This document shows, in pieces, positions 15,434 through 23,689 of a stretch of DNA of 48,825 bases. Both the position numbers and the translations under genes were made by a program. A model generated the notes under the pieces. It did no database searches. It was not told the origin of the DNA and worked only from the letters and a program-made list of their open reading frames with translations. Origin of the DNA: Vibrio sp. 10N.261.55.A7 (GTDB lineage Bacteria; Pseudomonadota; Gammaproteobacteria; Enterobacterales; Vibrionaceae); contig NZ_MCWZ01000113.1 of the NCBI RefSeq assembly GCF_002877365.1, positions 1 through 48,825 on the forward strand. The letters are read 5' to 3'. The stretch's first letter is position 1; the number at the start of each line of letters is the position of its first letter.

Positions 15434-15641
15434 TTATTAATGCCATCAGCAAAACTCAAGACATGTCGCTGATCGGAGAAAACAAAGCAAGGCAGGGTAA
15501 AACAAAGAAATTCGTACTACTGCAAGCAATGACACCTATGTTTATAGTGAAACTGCACGAGTATCATTATTACGACAGTTAGGCCGTTGAAAGCGATTTT
15601 AAACTCATTATTCTGGTGACAGAATCATTTATCCTAACGTC

Positions 15642-15962
15642 ATGGACCTCGAAATGGCAAAATTTTACTTATTTCTTACTCTGGTTGGTATCGCTCTACC
15701 TTATGCCGCTTTACTGCCTTGGTTGTTTATCCATGGCGTTGATATTTTCCGACTTTTCGAAGATGCCATTGTGAACCCTATCAGCATTTTTGCGTGGTTA
15801 GATGTCTTTGTTTCGGCCATCGCACTGCTCGGGTTCATCATGGTAGATGGAAAAAGAAATAACATTCGGTATCGCTACATTGCTGTTATAGGTACCTTGT
15901 CTGTTGGTGTGTCGTGCGGTCTGCCTCTCTACTTATATCTAAAAGAAAAACAATCACTTTAA
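15642..15962 (+). CDS. DUF2834 membrane protein
   Basis: The 106-residue inner membrane protein has three helices (about residues 5-28, 47-67, 75-98) and the family's WLFIHGVDIFRLFEDAIVNP loop after helix 1, where the pattern resembles other DUF2834 members. Function is unknown. An in-frame ATG at 15654 is an alternative start. It lies 19 bases before the DUF3465 gene and may be cotranscribed with it. Confidence 0.75.
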   Translation: MDLEMAKFYLFLTLVGIALPYAALLPWLFIHGVDIFRLFEDAIVNPISIFAWLDVFVSAIALLGFIMVDGKRNNIRYRYIAVIGTLSVGVSCGLPLYLYLKEKQSL

Positions 15963-15981
15963 ACTTGGATACGGAGATTAA

Positions 15982-16434
15982 ATGAAAAAGATTCTAGCCA
16001 CATTCTGCCTGACACTGAGCAGAGTACTTAGCGGCACAGTACTCAGTAGCCTTGTAATTAGCGGCCTTGTACTTAGCAGCGTTGCGTTTAGCGCCTTCGC
16101 AGATGACGTTAAACTTAAACACGCATTCGAGAATCACCAAAGTGAAATGCAGGTTCTTGGGGCAGGAAATGTCACCCGCATCCTTCCTGATGATAACCGA
16201 GGCTCTCGTCACCAAAAATTCATCCTTAAGCTGAAAAGCAAGCAGACCCTTTTAGTTGCCCATAATATTGACCTAGCTCCGAGAATCGAAAAATTACGTG
16301 TGGGCGATCATATTGAATTTTATGGCGTTTATGAGTGGAACAATAAGGGCGGTGTCATACATTGGACTCACAAAGATCCTGGAAACCGACACATTCACGG
16401 TTGGCTTAAGCATGAAGATAAAGTTTACGAGTAA
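15982..16434 (+). CDS. DUF3465 periplasmic protein with a repeat-expanded signal peptide
   Basis: The C-terminal 100 residues match DUF3465: HQKFILKLKSKQTLLVAHN, then IDLAPRIEKLRVGDHIEFYG, then HWTHKDPGNRH and GWLKH. The fold looks like a small OB-type domain exported to the periplasm, of unknown function. The N-terminal signal region is about 41 residues, roughly twice the usual length, because a five-residue unit V-L-S-S/G-x is repeated five times, encoded by 15-bp DNA repeats (16024-16098). Cleavage is likely after AFA near residue 41. GGAG at 15973-15976 precedes the ATG. Confidence 0.82.
   Translation: MKKILATFCLTLSRVLSGTVLSSLVISGLVLSSVAFSAFADDVKLKHAFENHQSEMQVLGAGNVTRILPDDNRGSRHQKFILKLKSKQTLLVAHNIDLAPRIEKLRVGDHIEFYGVYEWNNKGGVIHWTHKDPGNRHIHGWLKHEDKVYE
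16009..16098 (+). repeat. 15-bp in-frame tandem repeat in a signal peptide
   Basis: Five consecutive 15-base units (16024, 16039, 16054, 16069, 16084) follow the consensus GTACTTAGCRGCNTT, with a weaker unit before them (16009). Each encodes five hydrophobic or small residues. Since 15 bases are a multiple of three, copy-number changes would lengthen or shorten the signal sequence without breaking the frame. Confidence 0.78.
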
Positions 16435-16439
16435 TCACG

Positions 16440-16516
16440 AATGGCCAGGAAGACTTGCCCGCTGCTCTTGTTGGCAACATTACCGTCACTGACGCCGATT
16501 ATCTCAATTCTGTGTA
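16440..16516 (+). pseudogene. Possible gene remnant
   Basis: Between the DUF3465 stop and the alpha/beta hydrolase, one frame reads as a plausible protein C-terminus (NGQEDLPAALVGNITVT, then DADYLNSVY and TGA at 16518-16520), and the frame that joins the hydrolase upstream of its likely start also looks protein-like (VMALVFANGKVIIYLEQ). No start or family is recognised. It may be debris of a lost gene, or chance. Confidence 0.25.
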
Positions 16517-16649
16517 TTGATACGAAAAGCCTGTGAAAGCGTCGGTAATGGCGTTGGTTTTCGCCAATGGCAAGGTTATTATTTACCTTGAACAAAGGCC
16601 CAACCCTTTAATCGCCACTATTTTAGTAGGTAAACCCAAGGAAAAAACA

Positions 16650-17468
16650 TTGAACAACTGGACGTTAACCAACACAATCTCTTTCGATGGAAGAACCGTA
16701 AAATACGATTCTAAAGGGGAAGGCGAGCCCTTAATCATCGTCCATGGAACACCTTGGTCATCGTACAATATGCGCCACCTAATAGATGGATTAGCCAGAC
16801 ACTATAAAGTCTATTTCTTTGACCTTCTTGGGTACGGTGAATCCGATAAAAGCGATGCCGATGTGTCTCTTGGCGTACAAAACCGTTTATTGGCTGCATT
16901 AATACAACACTGGGGTTTAGAACGACCGTTCATTGTTGGCCATGACTTTGGCGGAACCACGGTATTAAGAAGTCACATACTGAACCAATGCCAATATAAA
17001 AAAATGGTCGTGATTGACCCAGTTGCGCTATCACCCTGGGGCTCCCCATTTTTCAAACACATCGAGCAACATGAGACAGCATTTTCAGGCGTTCCGGACT
17101 ACATACACACTGCAATTGTCGAAGCGTATGTAAAAACGGCGGCCTACCAAGCGTTACCGCAATCAACCCTAGATGGCATTCTTAAACCTTGGTCTGGTGA
17201 GGTTGGGAAAAAAGCGTTCTACCGACAGATCGCGCAAGCCGACTCCAAATTCACGGATGAGTTTCAACATCGATTTGATGAAGTTAAGGCTCCTACTTTG
17301 ATTCTATGGGGCGAAAAAGACACCTGGATCCCTTGTGAGCAAGCTTACTTACTGAAAGGTAAGATTAAAGGCTCACAACTTGTGACTATTCCACGTTCAG
17401 GTCATCTCGTTATCGAAGAAGAACCCAGCCAGTTAATACACGAAATAGATGAATTTTTCCGTCAATAA
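16650..17468 (+). CDS. Alpha/beta hydrolase, Asp-nucleophile type
   Basis: The 272-residue protein has the full hydrolase fold. HGTPWSSYNM (32-41) gives the oxyanion hole. The nucleophile elbow is VGHDFGGTT, with Asp99 rather than Ser, as in haloalkane dehalogenases and epoxide hydrolases. The late acid lies in LWGEKDTWIP and the histidine in RSGHLVIEEEP. I choose the TTG at 16650, since AAGGA lies at 16638-16642 and family members begin near here. An upstream GTG at 16533 would add 39 unrelated residues. The substrate is unknown, but an epoxide or halide is more likely than an ester. Confidence 0.85.
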   Translation: MNNWTLTNTISFDGRTVKYDSKGEGEPLIIVHGTPWSSYNMRHLIDGLARHYKVYFFDLLGYGESDKSDADVSLGVQNRLLAALIQHWGLERPFIVGHDFGGTTVLRSHILNQCQYKKMVVIDPVALSPWGSPFFKHIEQHETAFSGVPDYIHTAIVEAYVKTAAYQALPQSTLDGILKPWSGEVGKKAFYRQIAQADSKFTDEFQHRFDEVKAPTLILWGEKDTWIPCEQAYLLKGKIKGSQLVTIPRSGHLVIEEEPSQLIHEIDEFFRQ

Positions 17469-17562
17469 CTAATCGAGATAACAAGCTTGACTGCATCGAT
17501 CAAGTTCGAACAATCAAGCTCACTTATCACCATACTTTAACTATTCAGTGCAAAGGAACTGT

Positions 17563-18021
17563 ATGAACTACAAGCAAATAACAACACTTGAATTAAACGA
17601 CCTCACCGAATTATTCGAACAATACATGGCTTTTTATCAACAGCCCTCTAACCCCAAAAGATTTCGTGAATACCTTAGCCAACGCTTAGAAAGTAACGAA
17701 GCAACAGTCTATATTGCCTATGATTCAGATGCGTATCCTATTGGGAAGCCTGTTGGTTTTGTACTGAATTATCACTCTTTTTCTTCTCTATCACTTGGTA
17801 AGGTCATCGTATTGAATGATCTGTTCGTTGTTCCAAGTGCCCGTGGAAAAGGCGTTGCGAGAGGGCTAATTAACTGTGCCATTGATCTGGCCAAACAGAC
17901 AGAAGCGGTGTGTGTCGATCTCGGTACCGCCAAAGACAACCTGACCGCGCAGTCTCTCTACGAAAAGATCGGGTTTGTGAAAGACACCAAATACTACTCG
18001 TATAGCTTGTCGATTAGCTAG
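17563..18021 (+). CDS. GNAT N-acetyltransferase (second)
   Basis: The 152-residue protein carries the acetyl-CoA loop VVPSARGKGVARGLINCA (about 87-104) and the motif B region ENLTAQSLYEKIGF-like (NLTAQSLYEKIGF, about 128-140). Start: ATG 17563 with AAAGGA at 17552-17557; the in-frame GTG at 17548 is too far upstream for that site. It is probably a cytoplasmic acetyltransferase of unknown substrate. Downstream, 47 bases on, is a membrane-anchored hypothetical gene. Confidence 0.86.
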   Translation: MNYKQITTLELNDLTELFEQYMAFYQQPSNPKRFREYLSQRLESNEATVYIAYDSDAYPIGKPVGFVLNYHSFSSLSLGKVIVLNDLFVVPSARGKGVARGLINCAIDLAKQTEAVCVDLGTAKDNLTAQSLYEKIGFVKDTKYYSYSLSIS

Positions 18022-18068
18022 AGATGCAGTTCTATCAACATTAGTTCAATGACCCAAAAGGAAGAATA

Positions 18069-18536
18069 GTGAAGAAAGGCTTTCTCTTAGCGGTATCAAT
18101 CTGCTTCATCCTGTTTGTCGTTATCGGTAGCAAGTTCAATCTTTTTACTTCGGGCAATGATGGTTCTTTTCCACAATTGCCAGAAGAGCCCGATTTTTCC
18201 GTCTCCACAGAATTTGACGGTGATTGGACAGGGAGACGGATTAATACGACGGGCAACAATCTGTGCGAACGGACCACAATCACAGGAAAGATCGTTAATG
18301 GAAAAGCCTCTCTTCGCCTAACCTACAACGGAACGTCACTGCAGGGCTGGGTATCTGAAGATGGCCAGCTAAAACTGTACGCGAGCCACCGACAATGGGA
18401 CTACCGATTTTCTGCAACCGCGAGTAATAACAGCATCAAAGGAAAGTGGCATTTAACCAATGGCCCCTGTAAAGGCACTTGGTATCTTGACCGCATCAGC
18501 ACTCGTTCAGCAGCAATTATTAACCTTAAGGCCTAA
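18069..18536 (+). CDS. Membrane-anchored periplasmic protein, unknown function
   Basis: I do not recognise a family for this 155-residue product. Residues 4-22 form one hydrophobic segment (uncleaved anchor or signal peptide). The rest is a beta-rich domain, with FDGDWTGRRINTTGN, then GTSLQGWVSEDGQL, and GPCKGTWYLDR, a pattern of repeated G-x-W strands that suggests a small lipocalin- or YhfG-like beta barrel. Two cysteines (in NLCER and GPCKG) may pair. The start is GTG at 18069 with AAGGAAG at 18058-18064. Confidence 0.65.
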   Translation: MKKGFLLAVSICFILFVVIGSKFNLFTSGNDGSFPQLPEEPDFSVSTEFDGDWTGRRINTTGNNLCERTTITGKIVNGKASLRLTYNGTSLQGWVSEDGQLKLYASHRQWDYRFSATASNNSIKGKWHLTNGPCKGTWYLDRISTRSAAIINLKA

Positions 18537-18543
18537 AGACTAT

Positions 18544-18588
18544 GACTGTGCATGGCTGAGTGAAGTAATGAACTGAGCCAGCACAGTC
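18544..18588. other. Long interrupted hairpin after 18536
   Basis: GACTGTGC (18544-18551) plus TGGCT (18553-18557) pair with AGCCA (18576-18580) plus GCACAGTC (18581-18588): 13 base pairs with one bulged base. It begins 7 bases after the stop of the upstream gene. There is no T-run, so it is either a factor-dependent terminator or an RNA-stabilising 3' hairpin. Confidence 0.5.
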
Positions 18589-18687
18589 GCCACCTCAACC
18601 ATTTATGTGCTGAGGGTTCTCAACAATAAGGTGAGCGGTTATATTGACCTTAATTTCAACTAACCTACTCAGTAGTGAATTTTTCCT

Positions 18688-19008
18688 ATGATTGATTGGC
18701 CGTGCTTACTTAAACTCAATGGTGACGACGAGCTTGTTTACCTAGAATCTGAATCCGAACTGATGCGTGAATGTCATGATTTGATCATGGATGAAGAAGA
18801 CATTGCCATTGACTCACAAGGCGTTAGCTATCAAATACAGCAAAGCGTCGGCACTATTAACCTCATCAAAACAGGCAACACACTGGACTTAGAATACGTA
18901 ACTACGCTCATTCAAGCTCATGAGTTCAGTCAAGCAGAACTCTGTCTGACAAAGATCCACTTTTCATCTATATCCGAAGCGATTAAGTCTATGGCTTCTG
19001 AGCACTGA
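18688..19008 (+). CDS. DUF4144 family protein
   Basis: The 106-residue acidic cytoplasmic protein starts MIDWPCLLKLNGDDELVYLE, the typical opening of DUF4144, a small family found in vibrios and relatives. There is no known function. No signal peptide, membrane segment or metal site is seen. It stands alone between a hairpin and a small membrane protein gene. Confidence 0.75.
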   Translation: MIDWPCLLKLNGDDELVYLESESELMRECHDLIMDEEDIAIDSQGVSYQIQQSVGTINLIKTGNTLDLEYVTTLIQAHEFSQAELCLTKIHFSSISEAIKSMASEH

Positions 19009-19124
19009 ACTAGAATGAACGTGGTGAAACTTGCCGCCAAAGAATGATTTAATGAATCTATTGCCTGTTGCTCTGGTCAGCCCATTGCCAGTTTGATTGC
19101 CGACCAATAATCAAGGATTGATGT

Positions 19125-19505
19125 ATGAATCTATGGACGCTTTTTCCCGACTCAATACTTAGCATCAGCGGCATTCTGAAGCTGCCTTATTTCGCCATCG
19201 TGTTTTATCTATTCACATTCGTCTTTGCGTTCAAATTAAAGAATCAACGCACTTTGATAATGGGTTTCCTATCATTGTCTCTTATCTCTAGCCTGATTAT
19301 GATCGTCAATTTTGGCCCACAGGTTGGCCATGTCATTCCACCACTTTCTTTGTTGCTCACAGCAGTTTTTCCATCTGTCGTACTGATACAACATGTATTG
19401 AAGAGGCGTCATCTCCTGTCGTTCGTTTGGTCAGTAATGACTGTCGCAGGCATTCTCCATAGTTTGAGTTGGGGTGTTTGGCTGACGGCATTAGCCAGAA
19501 GCTAA
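19125..19505 (+). CDS. Four-helix membrane protein, unknown function
   Basis: The 126-residue product has four predicted membrane helices (about residues 15-36, 43-64, 71-91, 99-121) and no recognised motif. Short loops and few charges suggest a simple inner membrane bundle. AAGGA at 19112-19116 precedes the ATG. No partner gene is visible. Confidence 0.6.
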   Translation: MNLWTLFPDSILSISGILKLPYFAIVFYLFTFVFAFKLKNQRTLIMGFLSLSLISSLIMIVNFGPQVGHVIPPLSLLLTAVFPSVVLIQHVLKRRHLLSFVWSVMTVAGILHSLSWGVWLTALARS

Positions 19506-19665
19506 CCCTAAGATATCCATTTCATAACCTAGATCAAACCCAGTACAAATAGCGTCGAATCCGCATTCATTCCTTGGCGAAAAATCAGTAATGTCAGAGG
19601 TACTGCCTCAAGTCATTACTATTCAATGTGTTATAGAAGCGAATAACACCAAGCAAGGATCCCTC

Positions 19666-19953
19666 ATGTTAGGAAAACATCAAGACGCCTACAGCAACTT
19701 CTACCGTTCTACTCACGAAAACGAACACTTAGACACTAAGACCGAACTCCTGGTTGGTTTATCCGCAGCGATGGCAATGAACTGTTTGCCTTGTACGCGA
19801 TACTATTTAACACAAGCAAAAAGTGCTGGGATTACGAAAGGAGAAATATCCGACGTTACCGCTAAGGTGATGGCGGTCTCTGCCGGTCAGAAAAAATTGC
19901 AAATGCAAGAAGTCCTGAATAAATACAAGATAGACCTAGACTCTTTCGAGTAA
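19666..19953 (+). CDS. Carboxymuconolactone decarboxylase/AhpD-like protein
   Basis: The 95-residue helical protein has the AhpD-type redox motif C40-L-P-C43 in MNCLPCTRYYL, preceded by KTELLVGLSAAMAM. Related small proteins act as alkylhydroperoxidases or as decarboxylases. With both cysteines present and a T-R-Y following, a peroxidase-like role is likely, though this subgroup has no His in the usual place. The ATG at 19666 has AAGGAT at 19655-19660; an in-frame ATG at 19591 lacks a ribosome site and adds 25 residues not usual for the family. Confidence 0.8.
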   Translation: MLGKHQDAYSNFYRSTHENEHLDTKTELLVGLSAAMAMNCLPCTRYYLTQAKSAGITKGEISDVTAKVMAVSAGQKKLQMQEVLNKYKIDLDSFE

Positions 19954-20000
19954 TCCAGAGACATTACTATTCATGATTCATTAATTGAGAATAGAGCTGA

Positions 20001-20350
20001 ATGATTAGAAATTTCTACCATTGCGACAAAGAGATTGATCAAAACAGTCACGATGGCGAGGGCTCAATTGAAATCTATAGAGCCTTTCGACGCAAAGGCT
20101 TTGACGGTGCATGGGACTTCGCTATTCGAGTGGTCATGCCTCCCGGCAGTTCAATGGGCGAACATTCTCACGGAGATGACGAAGAGATGTATGTCATACT
20201 CAAAGGGAAGGCACTATGACCATAGAGGGTCAAGAACAGCACGTGACTGCCGGAGATATGATCGTCAATCAGAGGTTTGGCACTCATGGGCTAGTCAATA
20301 ACTCAGACAAAGACATTGAACTGTTAATTATTCAAGCCAGCCTCAAGTAA
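20001..20350 (+). pseudogene. Cupin-domain protein split by a frameshift
   Basis: The first part (20001-20219, 72 codons) contains cupin motif 1, VVMPPGSSMGEHSHGDDEE, with two metal-binding histidines and MYVILKGK, then stops at TGA 20217-20219. The second part (20216-20350, 44 codons, starting MTIEGQEQHVTAGDM) continues the same domain in the next frame with cupin motif 2 (GTHGLVNNS). The two overlap as ATGA. A single missing base near 20211-20216 explains this. It may be a disrupted gene, a sequencing error, or a gene expressed as two coupled halves. Confidence 0.75.
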
Positions 20351-20411
20351 GCGAGAATAATGCGTGGTTTCGTTAACCTATCGCTCGCCTATAAAGGGAG
20401 AAAATTAAGGC

Positions 20412-20813
20412 ATGGAAAAAAGCTATAAAGGATCATGTTTGTGTGGTGAGACAACCTACTCGGTGAGTGGATTTAGCCAGCTCGCTGCAAACTGTCACTG
20501 TACCATGTGCCGGAAATTTCATGGCGCTGCGTTCGGGACACTGGTCGGTGTGTCCGATTTTAAATGGTTATCTGGTCAGCAATGGGTGAAAGAATATGTG
20601 GCCTCAAATGGCACGACGAGAACGTTTTGCAGCCATTGCGGCTCTAGCCTTGGGTTTAGAGTAAAAGACGCGCCACTCGAACAAATCGAACTCGCCATCA
20701 GTACCTTTGATGAAGACATTCCCGTTACAGTCGATGCCCAGATCTACACTAGCTATAAGGCGAATTGGTGCCCAACCCAAGAGAACCTGACGACCTTTCC
20801 TGAAGGACGTTAA
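20412..20813 (+). CDS. GFA family zinc protein (second copy)
   Basis: The 133-residue protein shows all zinc-ligand cysteines of the family: C9-x-C11 (CLCGET), C28-x-C30-x2-C33 (CHCTMCRKF) and C73-x2-C76 (CSHCGSSL). It is only distantly like the copy at 4908-5315, so this is not a recent duplication. A role in detoxifying aldehydes or in binding a glutathione adduct is possible but untested. AGGGAG at 20395-20400 precedes the ATG at some distance (about 11 bases). Confidence 0.87.
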   Translation: MEKSYKGSCLCGETTYSVSGFSQLAANCHCTMCRKFHGAAFGTLVGVSDFKWLSGQQWVKEYVASNGTTRTFCSHCGSSLGFRVKDAPLEQIELAISTFDEDIPVTVDAQIYTSYKANWCPTQENLTTFPEGR

Positions 20814-21039
20814 CTGAACTCCGCCTCGGGTACACATTCGTAATCCATTGAAATGAATGTGTTTCCTTAGGCTTCCCACTTCCTTCAGTTTCAAGCGCTT
20901 CTATCCTTTACACCAACTCTCTCATCCTACCCCAAATATTTGATATGCATCGCACTCCATACCTTTCCAGTCTAGACAATTGTTTTCGCTCGTTAAAAAT
21001 ATCAAATTCGTTGGCAGGCATTGAAAGGAAGCAAACAGG

Positions 21040-21438
21040 GTGAGAAAGAAGATAGAGTTTAATAAGCAGGCACAAGCTATTTCAAACAGCGTCTTTGTTT
21101 TAATTGGTACATGCATCGGCGGCATCATCACTCTTTTCTTTTTCCATCAAGAGCTCAATTTCGCCTCAATCCTACTCCCCTTTATTTTTACGATTGCACA
21201 ATACTTCATGCAACGAGCAGGCTTCCTACAACAAGACAATAACAGCCGCTTAACGGTAAGAGATGGGGAGATTTACCTTCATGGTCTCATTGCAGCACTA
21301 CGATACAAGGAACCACTCTTAGGCCGTCCATACATTAGGGTCACATCCCTCACGAAAAATGGATACTATCGAATAAAAGTGTATCAATCTTGGGTCACGG
21401 CTAAAGAATGGCAACTATTACTCAGCGAATGCTCATAG
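21040..21438 (+). CDS. Membrane protein of unknown function, 132 residues
   Basis: Two membrane helices (about residues 15-32 and 41-62) are followed by a cytoplasmic or periplasmic tail of about 70 residues with a beta-rich pattern (LTVRDGEIYLHGL, RPYIRVTSLTKNG). The architecture of two helices plus a small beta domain resembles PH-domain-type membrane proteins, but I cannot assign a family. The start is GTG at 21040 with AAGGA at 21027-21031. The RidA gene follows after 33 bases and may be cotranscribed. Confidence 0.55.
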   Translation: MRKKIEFNKQAQAISNSVFVLIGTCIGGIITLFFFHQELNFASILLPFIFTIAQYFMQRAGFLQQDNNSRLTVRDGEIYLHGLIAALRYKEPLLGRPYIRVTSLTKNGYYRIKVYQSWVTAKEWQLLLSECS

Positions 21439-21471
21439 ACTAGAAAAAAATATGTCAGAAAAGGAATTCAT

Positions 21472-21933
21472 ATGACGATAGAAAATAGACTGATTGAACT
21501 TGGTTTAACACTTCCAACAGCCAGTAATCCCCAAGGGAGTTACAGCAATAGCGTTCGGACGGGCAATTTACTCTATGTTTCAGGAAAAGGGCCAGTGGCA
21601 GGGTGTGCTGTCGTGCCAAAAGGAAAACTCGGTCAAACGTATACGGTAGAAGAAGGCTATGAATTTGCCAAAGCCACTGGTTTAGACATTTTAGCAGCGG
21701 TAAAACTTGAACTAGGCTCACTCGATAAAGTAAGCCGAGTCGTTAAATTACAAGGGTTTATCAACGCGACGGAAGAGTTTGAGCAACACCCCAAAGTGCT
21801 CGATGGCTGTTCTGACTTGATGGCAGAAGTGTTTGGCCATAAAGGCGTTCACGCACGTTCTGTGTTTGGGGCCATGTCAGTGAGAGGCAATTTGCCTATT
21901 ATTATTGACTCCATCTTTGAAATTCAGGACTGA
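21472..21933 (+). CDS. RidA-family protein
   Basis: The 153-residue protein is a longer RidA/YjgF-type subfamily member: GSYSNSVRTGNLLYVSGKGP (about 23-42), VKLQGFINATEEFEQHP (about 86-102) and HARSVFGAMSVRGNLPIIID (about 125-144). The arginine (R129 region) that binds carboxylates in RidA is kept. RidA destroys reactive enamines and imines, but this subgroup's substrate is not known. It forms a likely operon with the GNAT gene starting 12 bases after its stop. Confidence 0.87.
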   Translation: MTIENRLIELGLTLPTASNPQGSYSNSVRTGNLLYVSGKGPVAGCAVVPKGKLGQTYTVEEGYEFAKATGLDILAAVKLELGSLDKVSRVVKLQGFINATEEFEQHPKVLDGCSDLMAEVFGHKGVHARSVFGAMSVRGNLPIIIDSIFEIQD

Positions 21934-21944
21934 GGCTTAACGTT

Positions 21945-22388
21945 ATGGACATAAGCATTGCCACTGAGCACGATTCTGAAGCGATCAGCAAACTTGTTCG
22001 TGATGTATCAAACGTTGACATCCTTCCCCACTTCAACGAACAGGGAAAAGAACAATATGAAAGCTCAGTTCTTCCCGATCTCACAACAACGTTCAACAAA
22101 GAACGATTCGTCACACTGAAAGTCATGAGTTCAGGAAACCTTCTCGGCTTTGGCGCAATCAGAGATCAAAACTATATTACTCATATATTTGTATCCAAAG
22201 AAGCACAGGGGCTAGGTGTGGGTACTCAACTCCTTAACGCGCTGCTCGTCTCAACAAACAACGACAATATTAGTCTTCGATCGTCAGTCAATGCCGTCGA
22301 TTTCTATCAAACCAATGGTTTTAAAGCCACCAGCGACGAATCCAATTTCAATGGTATTCGATTTGTGCCGATGGCGCTTAGTCGGTAA
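21945..22388 (+). CDS. GNAT N-acetyltransferase (third)
   Basis: The 147-residue protein has the acetyl-CoA motif HIFVSKEAQGLGVGTQLLNA (about 88-107) with Q-x-L-G-V-G. The C-terminal motif B-like stretch is VDFYQTNGFKA (about 120-130). It lies 12 bases behind the RidA gene and is probably translated from the same mRNA. The substrate is unknown. Confidence 0.83.
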   Translation: MDISIATEHDSEAISKLVRDVSNVDILPHFNEQGKEQYESSVLPDLTTTFNKERFVTLKVMSSGNLLGFGAIRDQNYITHIFVSKEAQGLGVGTQLLNALLVSTNNDNISLRSSVNAVDFYQTNGFKATSDESNFNGIRFVPMALSR

Positions 22389-22467
22389 AGCAGCGATTGA
22401 AACGAACGACTTTGTTCGCTCTTTTTAATACGGAATCAATCATCTTAAAATAGGAAAAAGACTCATC

Positions 22468-23085
22468 ATGTCTCTCTCAGCAACTGTCGCATTATTCATT
22501 GCCATGGCGTTATCTGCCTTAATTCCAGGGCCAAGTGTACTTGCCGTGCTATCACGCTCGATAAGTAATGGATTTAAACAAGGCTTTCTGGTGATCGTTG
22601 GTGTTCTATTGGCCGACTACCTTTTTATCGCCCTCGCCTTAACTGGGCTTTCTGCGGTGTCTGCCATTATGGGAGAATTCGCTTCATTGCTTAAATACAT
22701 TGGCATCACCTACCTTTTCTGGCTTGCTTACACAACATGGACGGCAAGTACAGCAACAGAGCCAAAGCCTGAGGTTGAAAGTAAAATCACAAGATCGAGT
22801 ATTTTAACTGGTTTACTGACGACCCTTGCCAACCCGAAAGCCATATTGTTTTACATGGGGTTTTTCCCCGCTTTTATTGATATGGGAACGCTCTCTTTGT
22901 CTGGCATTATCAGCATCATCGTTATCGTAACTCTCTCTGTTGGTGGCGTACTCGCGCTTTACGCGTGGGCAGGCTCGAGTGCTAGCGGTCTATTTCAAAG
23001 TACACGCAGCAAACAATTGTTGAACAAACTCTCTGGCGGGTTCTTAGCTTCTTGTGGTGTTCTATTGGCGACGAAGCAATCGTAA
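22468..23085 (+). CDS. LysE/RhtB-family amino acid exporter
   Basis: The 205-residue inner membrane protein has about six helices. The family signature lies in helix 1 and the following loop (ALIPGPSVLAVLSRSISNGFK, about 17-37), and a second family motif in LTTLANPKAILFYMGFFP (about 117-134). These proteins export amino acids such as homoserine, threonine or lysine using the proton gradient. AGGAAAAAG at 22452-22460 precedes the ATG. The nearest amino-acid regulators are the Lrp-type and PdxR-type genes 1.5-3.5 kb on, with no visible link. Confidence 0.88.
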   Translation: MSLSATVALFIAMALSALIPGPSVLAVLSRSISNGFKQGFLVIVGVLLADYLFIALALTGLSAVSAIMGEFASLLKYIGITYLFWLAYTTWTASTATEPKPEVESKITRSSILTGLLTTLANPKAILFYMGFFPAFIDMGTLSLSGIISIIVIVTLSVGGVLALYAWAGSSASGLFQSTRSKQLLNKLSGGFLASCGVLLATKQS

Positions 23086-23218
23086 TCAATCTGCCATACA
23101 AAGCTGCAGTAGCCTCACAACGCGGATAAATTGAGAGGTTCGTTGTCGACAACTCTTGCCAACGGCTTTCAACTTCAACTAACATCAGTGTAACTTTCTG
23201 AGCAAACTAGGAATTATC

Positions 23219-23569
23219 ATGACAAGTCGCGTTTACGTATTAGCACAATTTAAGCCTAAAGAAGGGAAAGAGTCTGAGTTGTTCGAGGTTCTGAAAGCCC
23301 TTGAACCCGATGCATACCGTGAGCAAGGCTGTATTCAATACATGCTCACTCGTCAGATTAAACACGCAAGTGCAACCAATAACGAATACCCAATCGTATT
23401 CAACGAGATTTGGGAAGATGCGGAGTCATGGTCTGCACATGGTCGTCGTAAGCAAATCCAACATTTTTTCGAGACACAAGTGAAAGCGGAAACTGGCTTA
23501 GTCGCAGACGCGATGGTGACCGCGTATTCCGATGAAGGTTACGATTACGACGCGCCTGTTTTTGAATAA
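23219..23569 (+). CDS. ABM-domain putative monooxygenase
   Basis: The 116-residue protein is a small dimeric alpha-beta barrel of the antibiotic biosynthesis monooxygenase/YgiN-like type: VLAQFKPKEGKESELFEVLK (about 8-27), EQGCIQYMLTRQ (about 38-49) and a conserved Phe/Trp-rich FNEIWEDAESWSAH (about 61-74). YgiN-like members oxidise quinols without cofactor. AGGA at 23207-23210 precedes the ATG. A hairpin follows the stop. Confidence 0.82.
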   Translation: MTSRVYVLAQFKPKEGKESELFEVLKALEPDAYREQGCIQYMLTRQIKHASATNNEYPIVFNEIWEDAESWSAHGRRKQIQHFFETQVKAETGLVADAMVTAYSDEGYDYDAPVFE

Positions 23570-23587
23570 GCATTAATCTTTCATGAG

Positions 23588-23609
23588 GCTGCTGTTTCAG
23601 TTCAGCAGC
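23588..23609 (+). terminator. Hairpin after the ABM-domain gene
   Basis: GCTGCTG (23588-23594) pairs with CAGCAGC (23603-23609) around an 8-base loop, 18 bases after the stop codon. The stem is GC-rich but no T-run follows, so termination is uncertain. Confidence 0.45.
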
Positions 23610-23689
23610 TATCTCGAATAACACACGTTATTCAATGTATGCGCATTAAGTACAAAGCGGCGAGTGTCATGTAAACCGAGCCATAGCAG

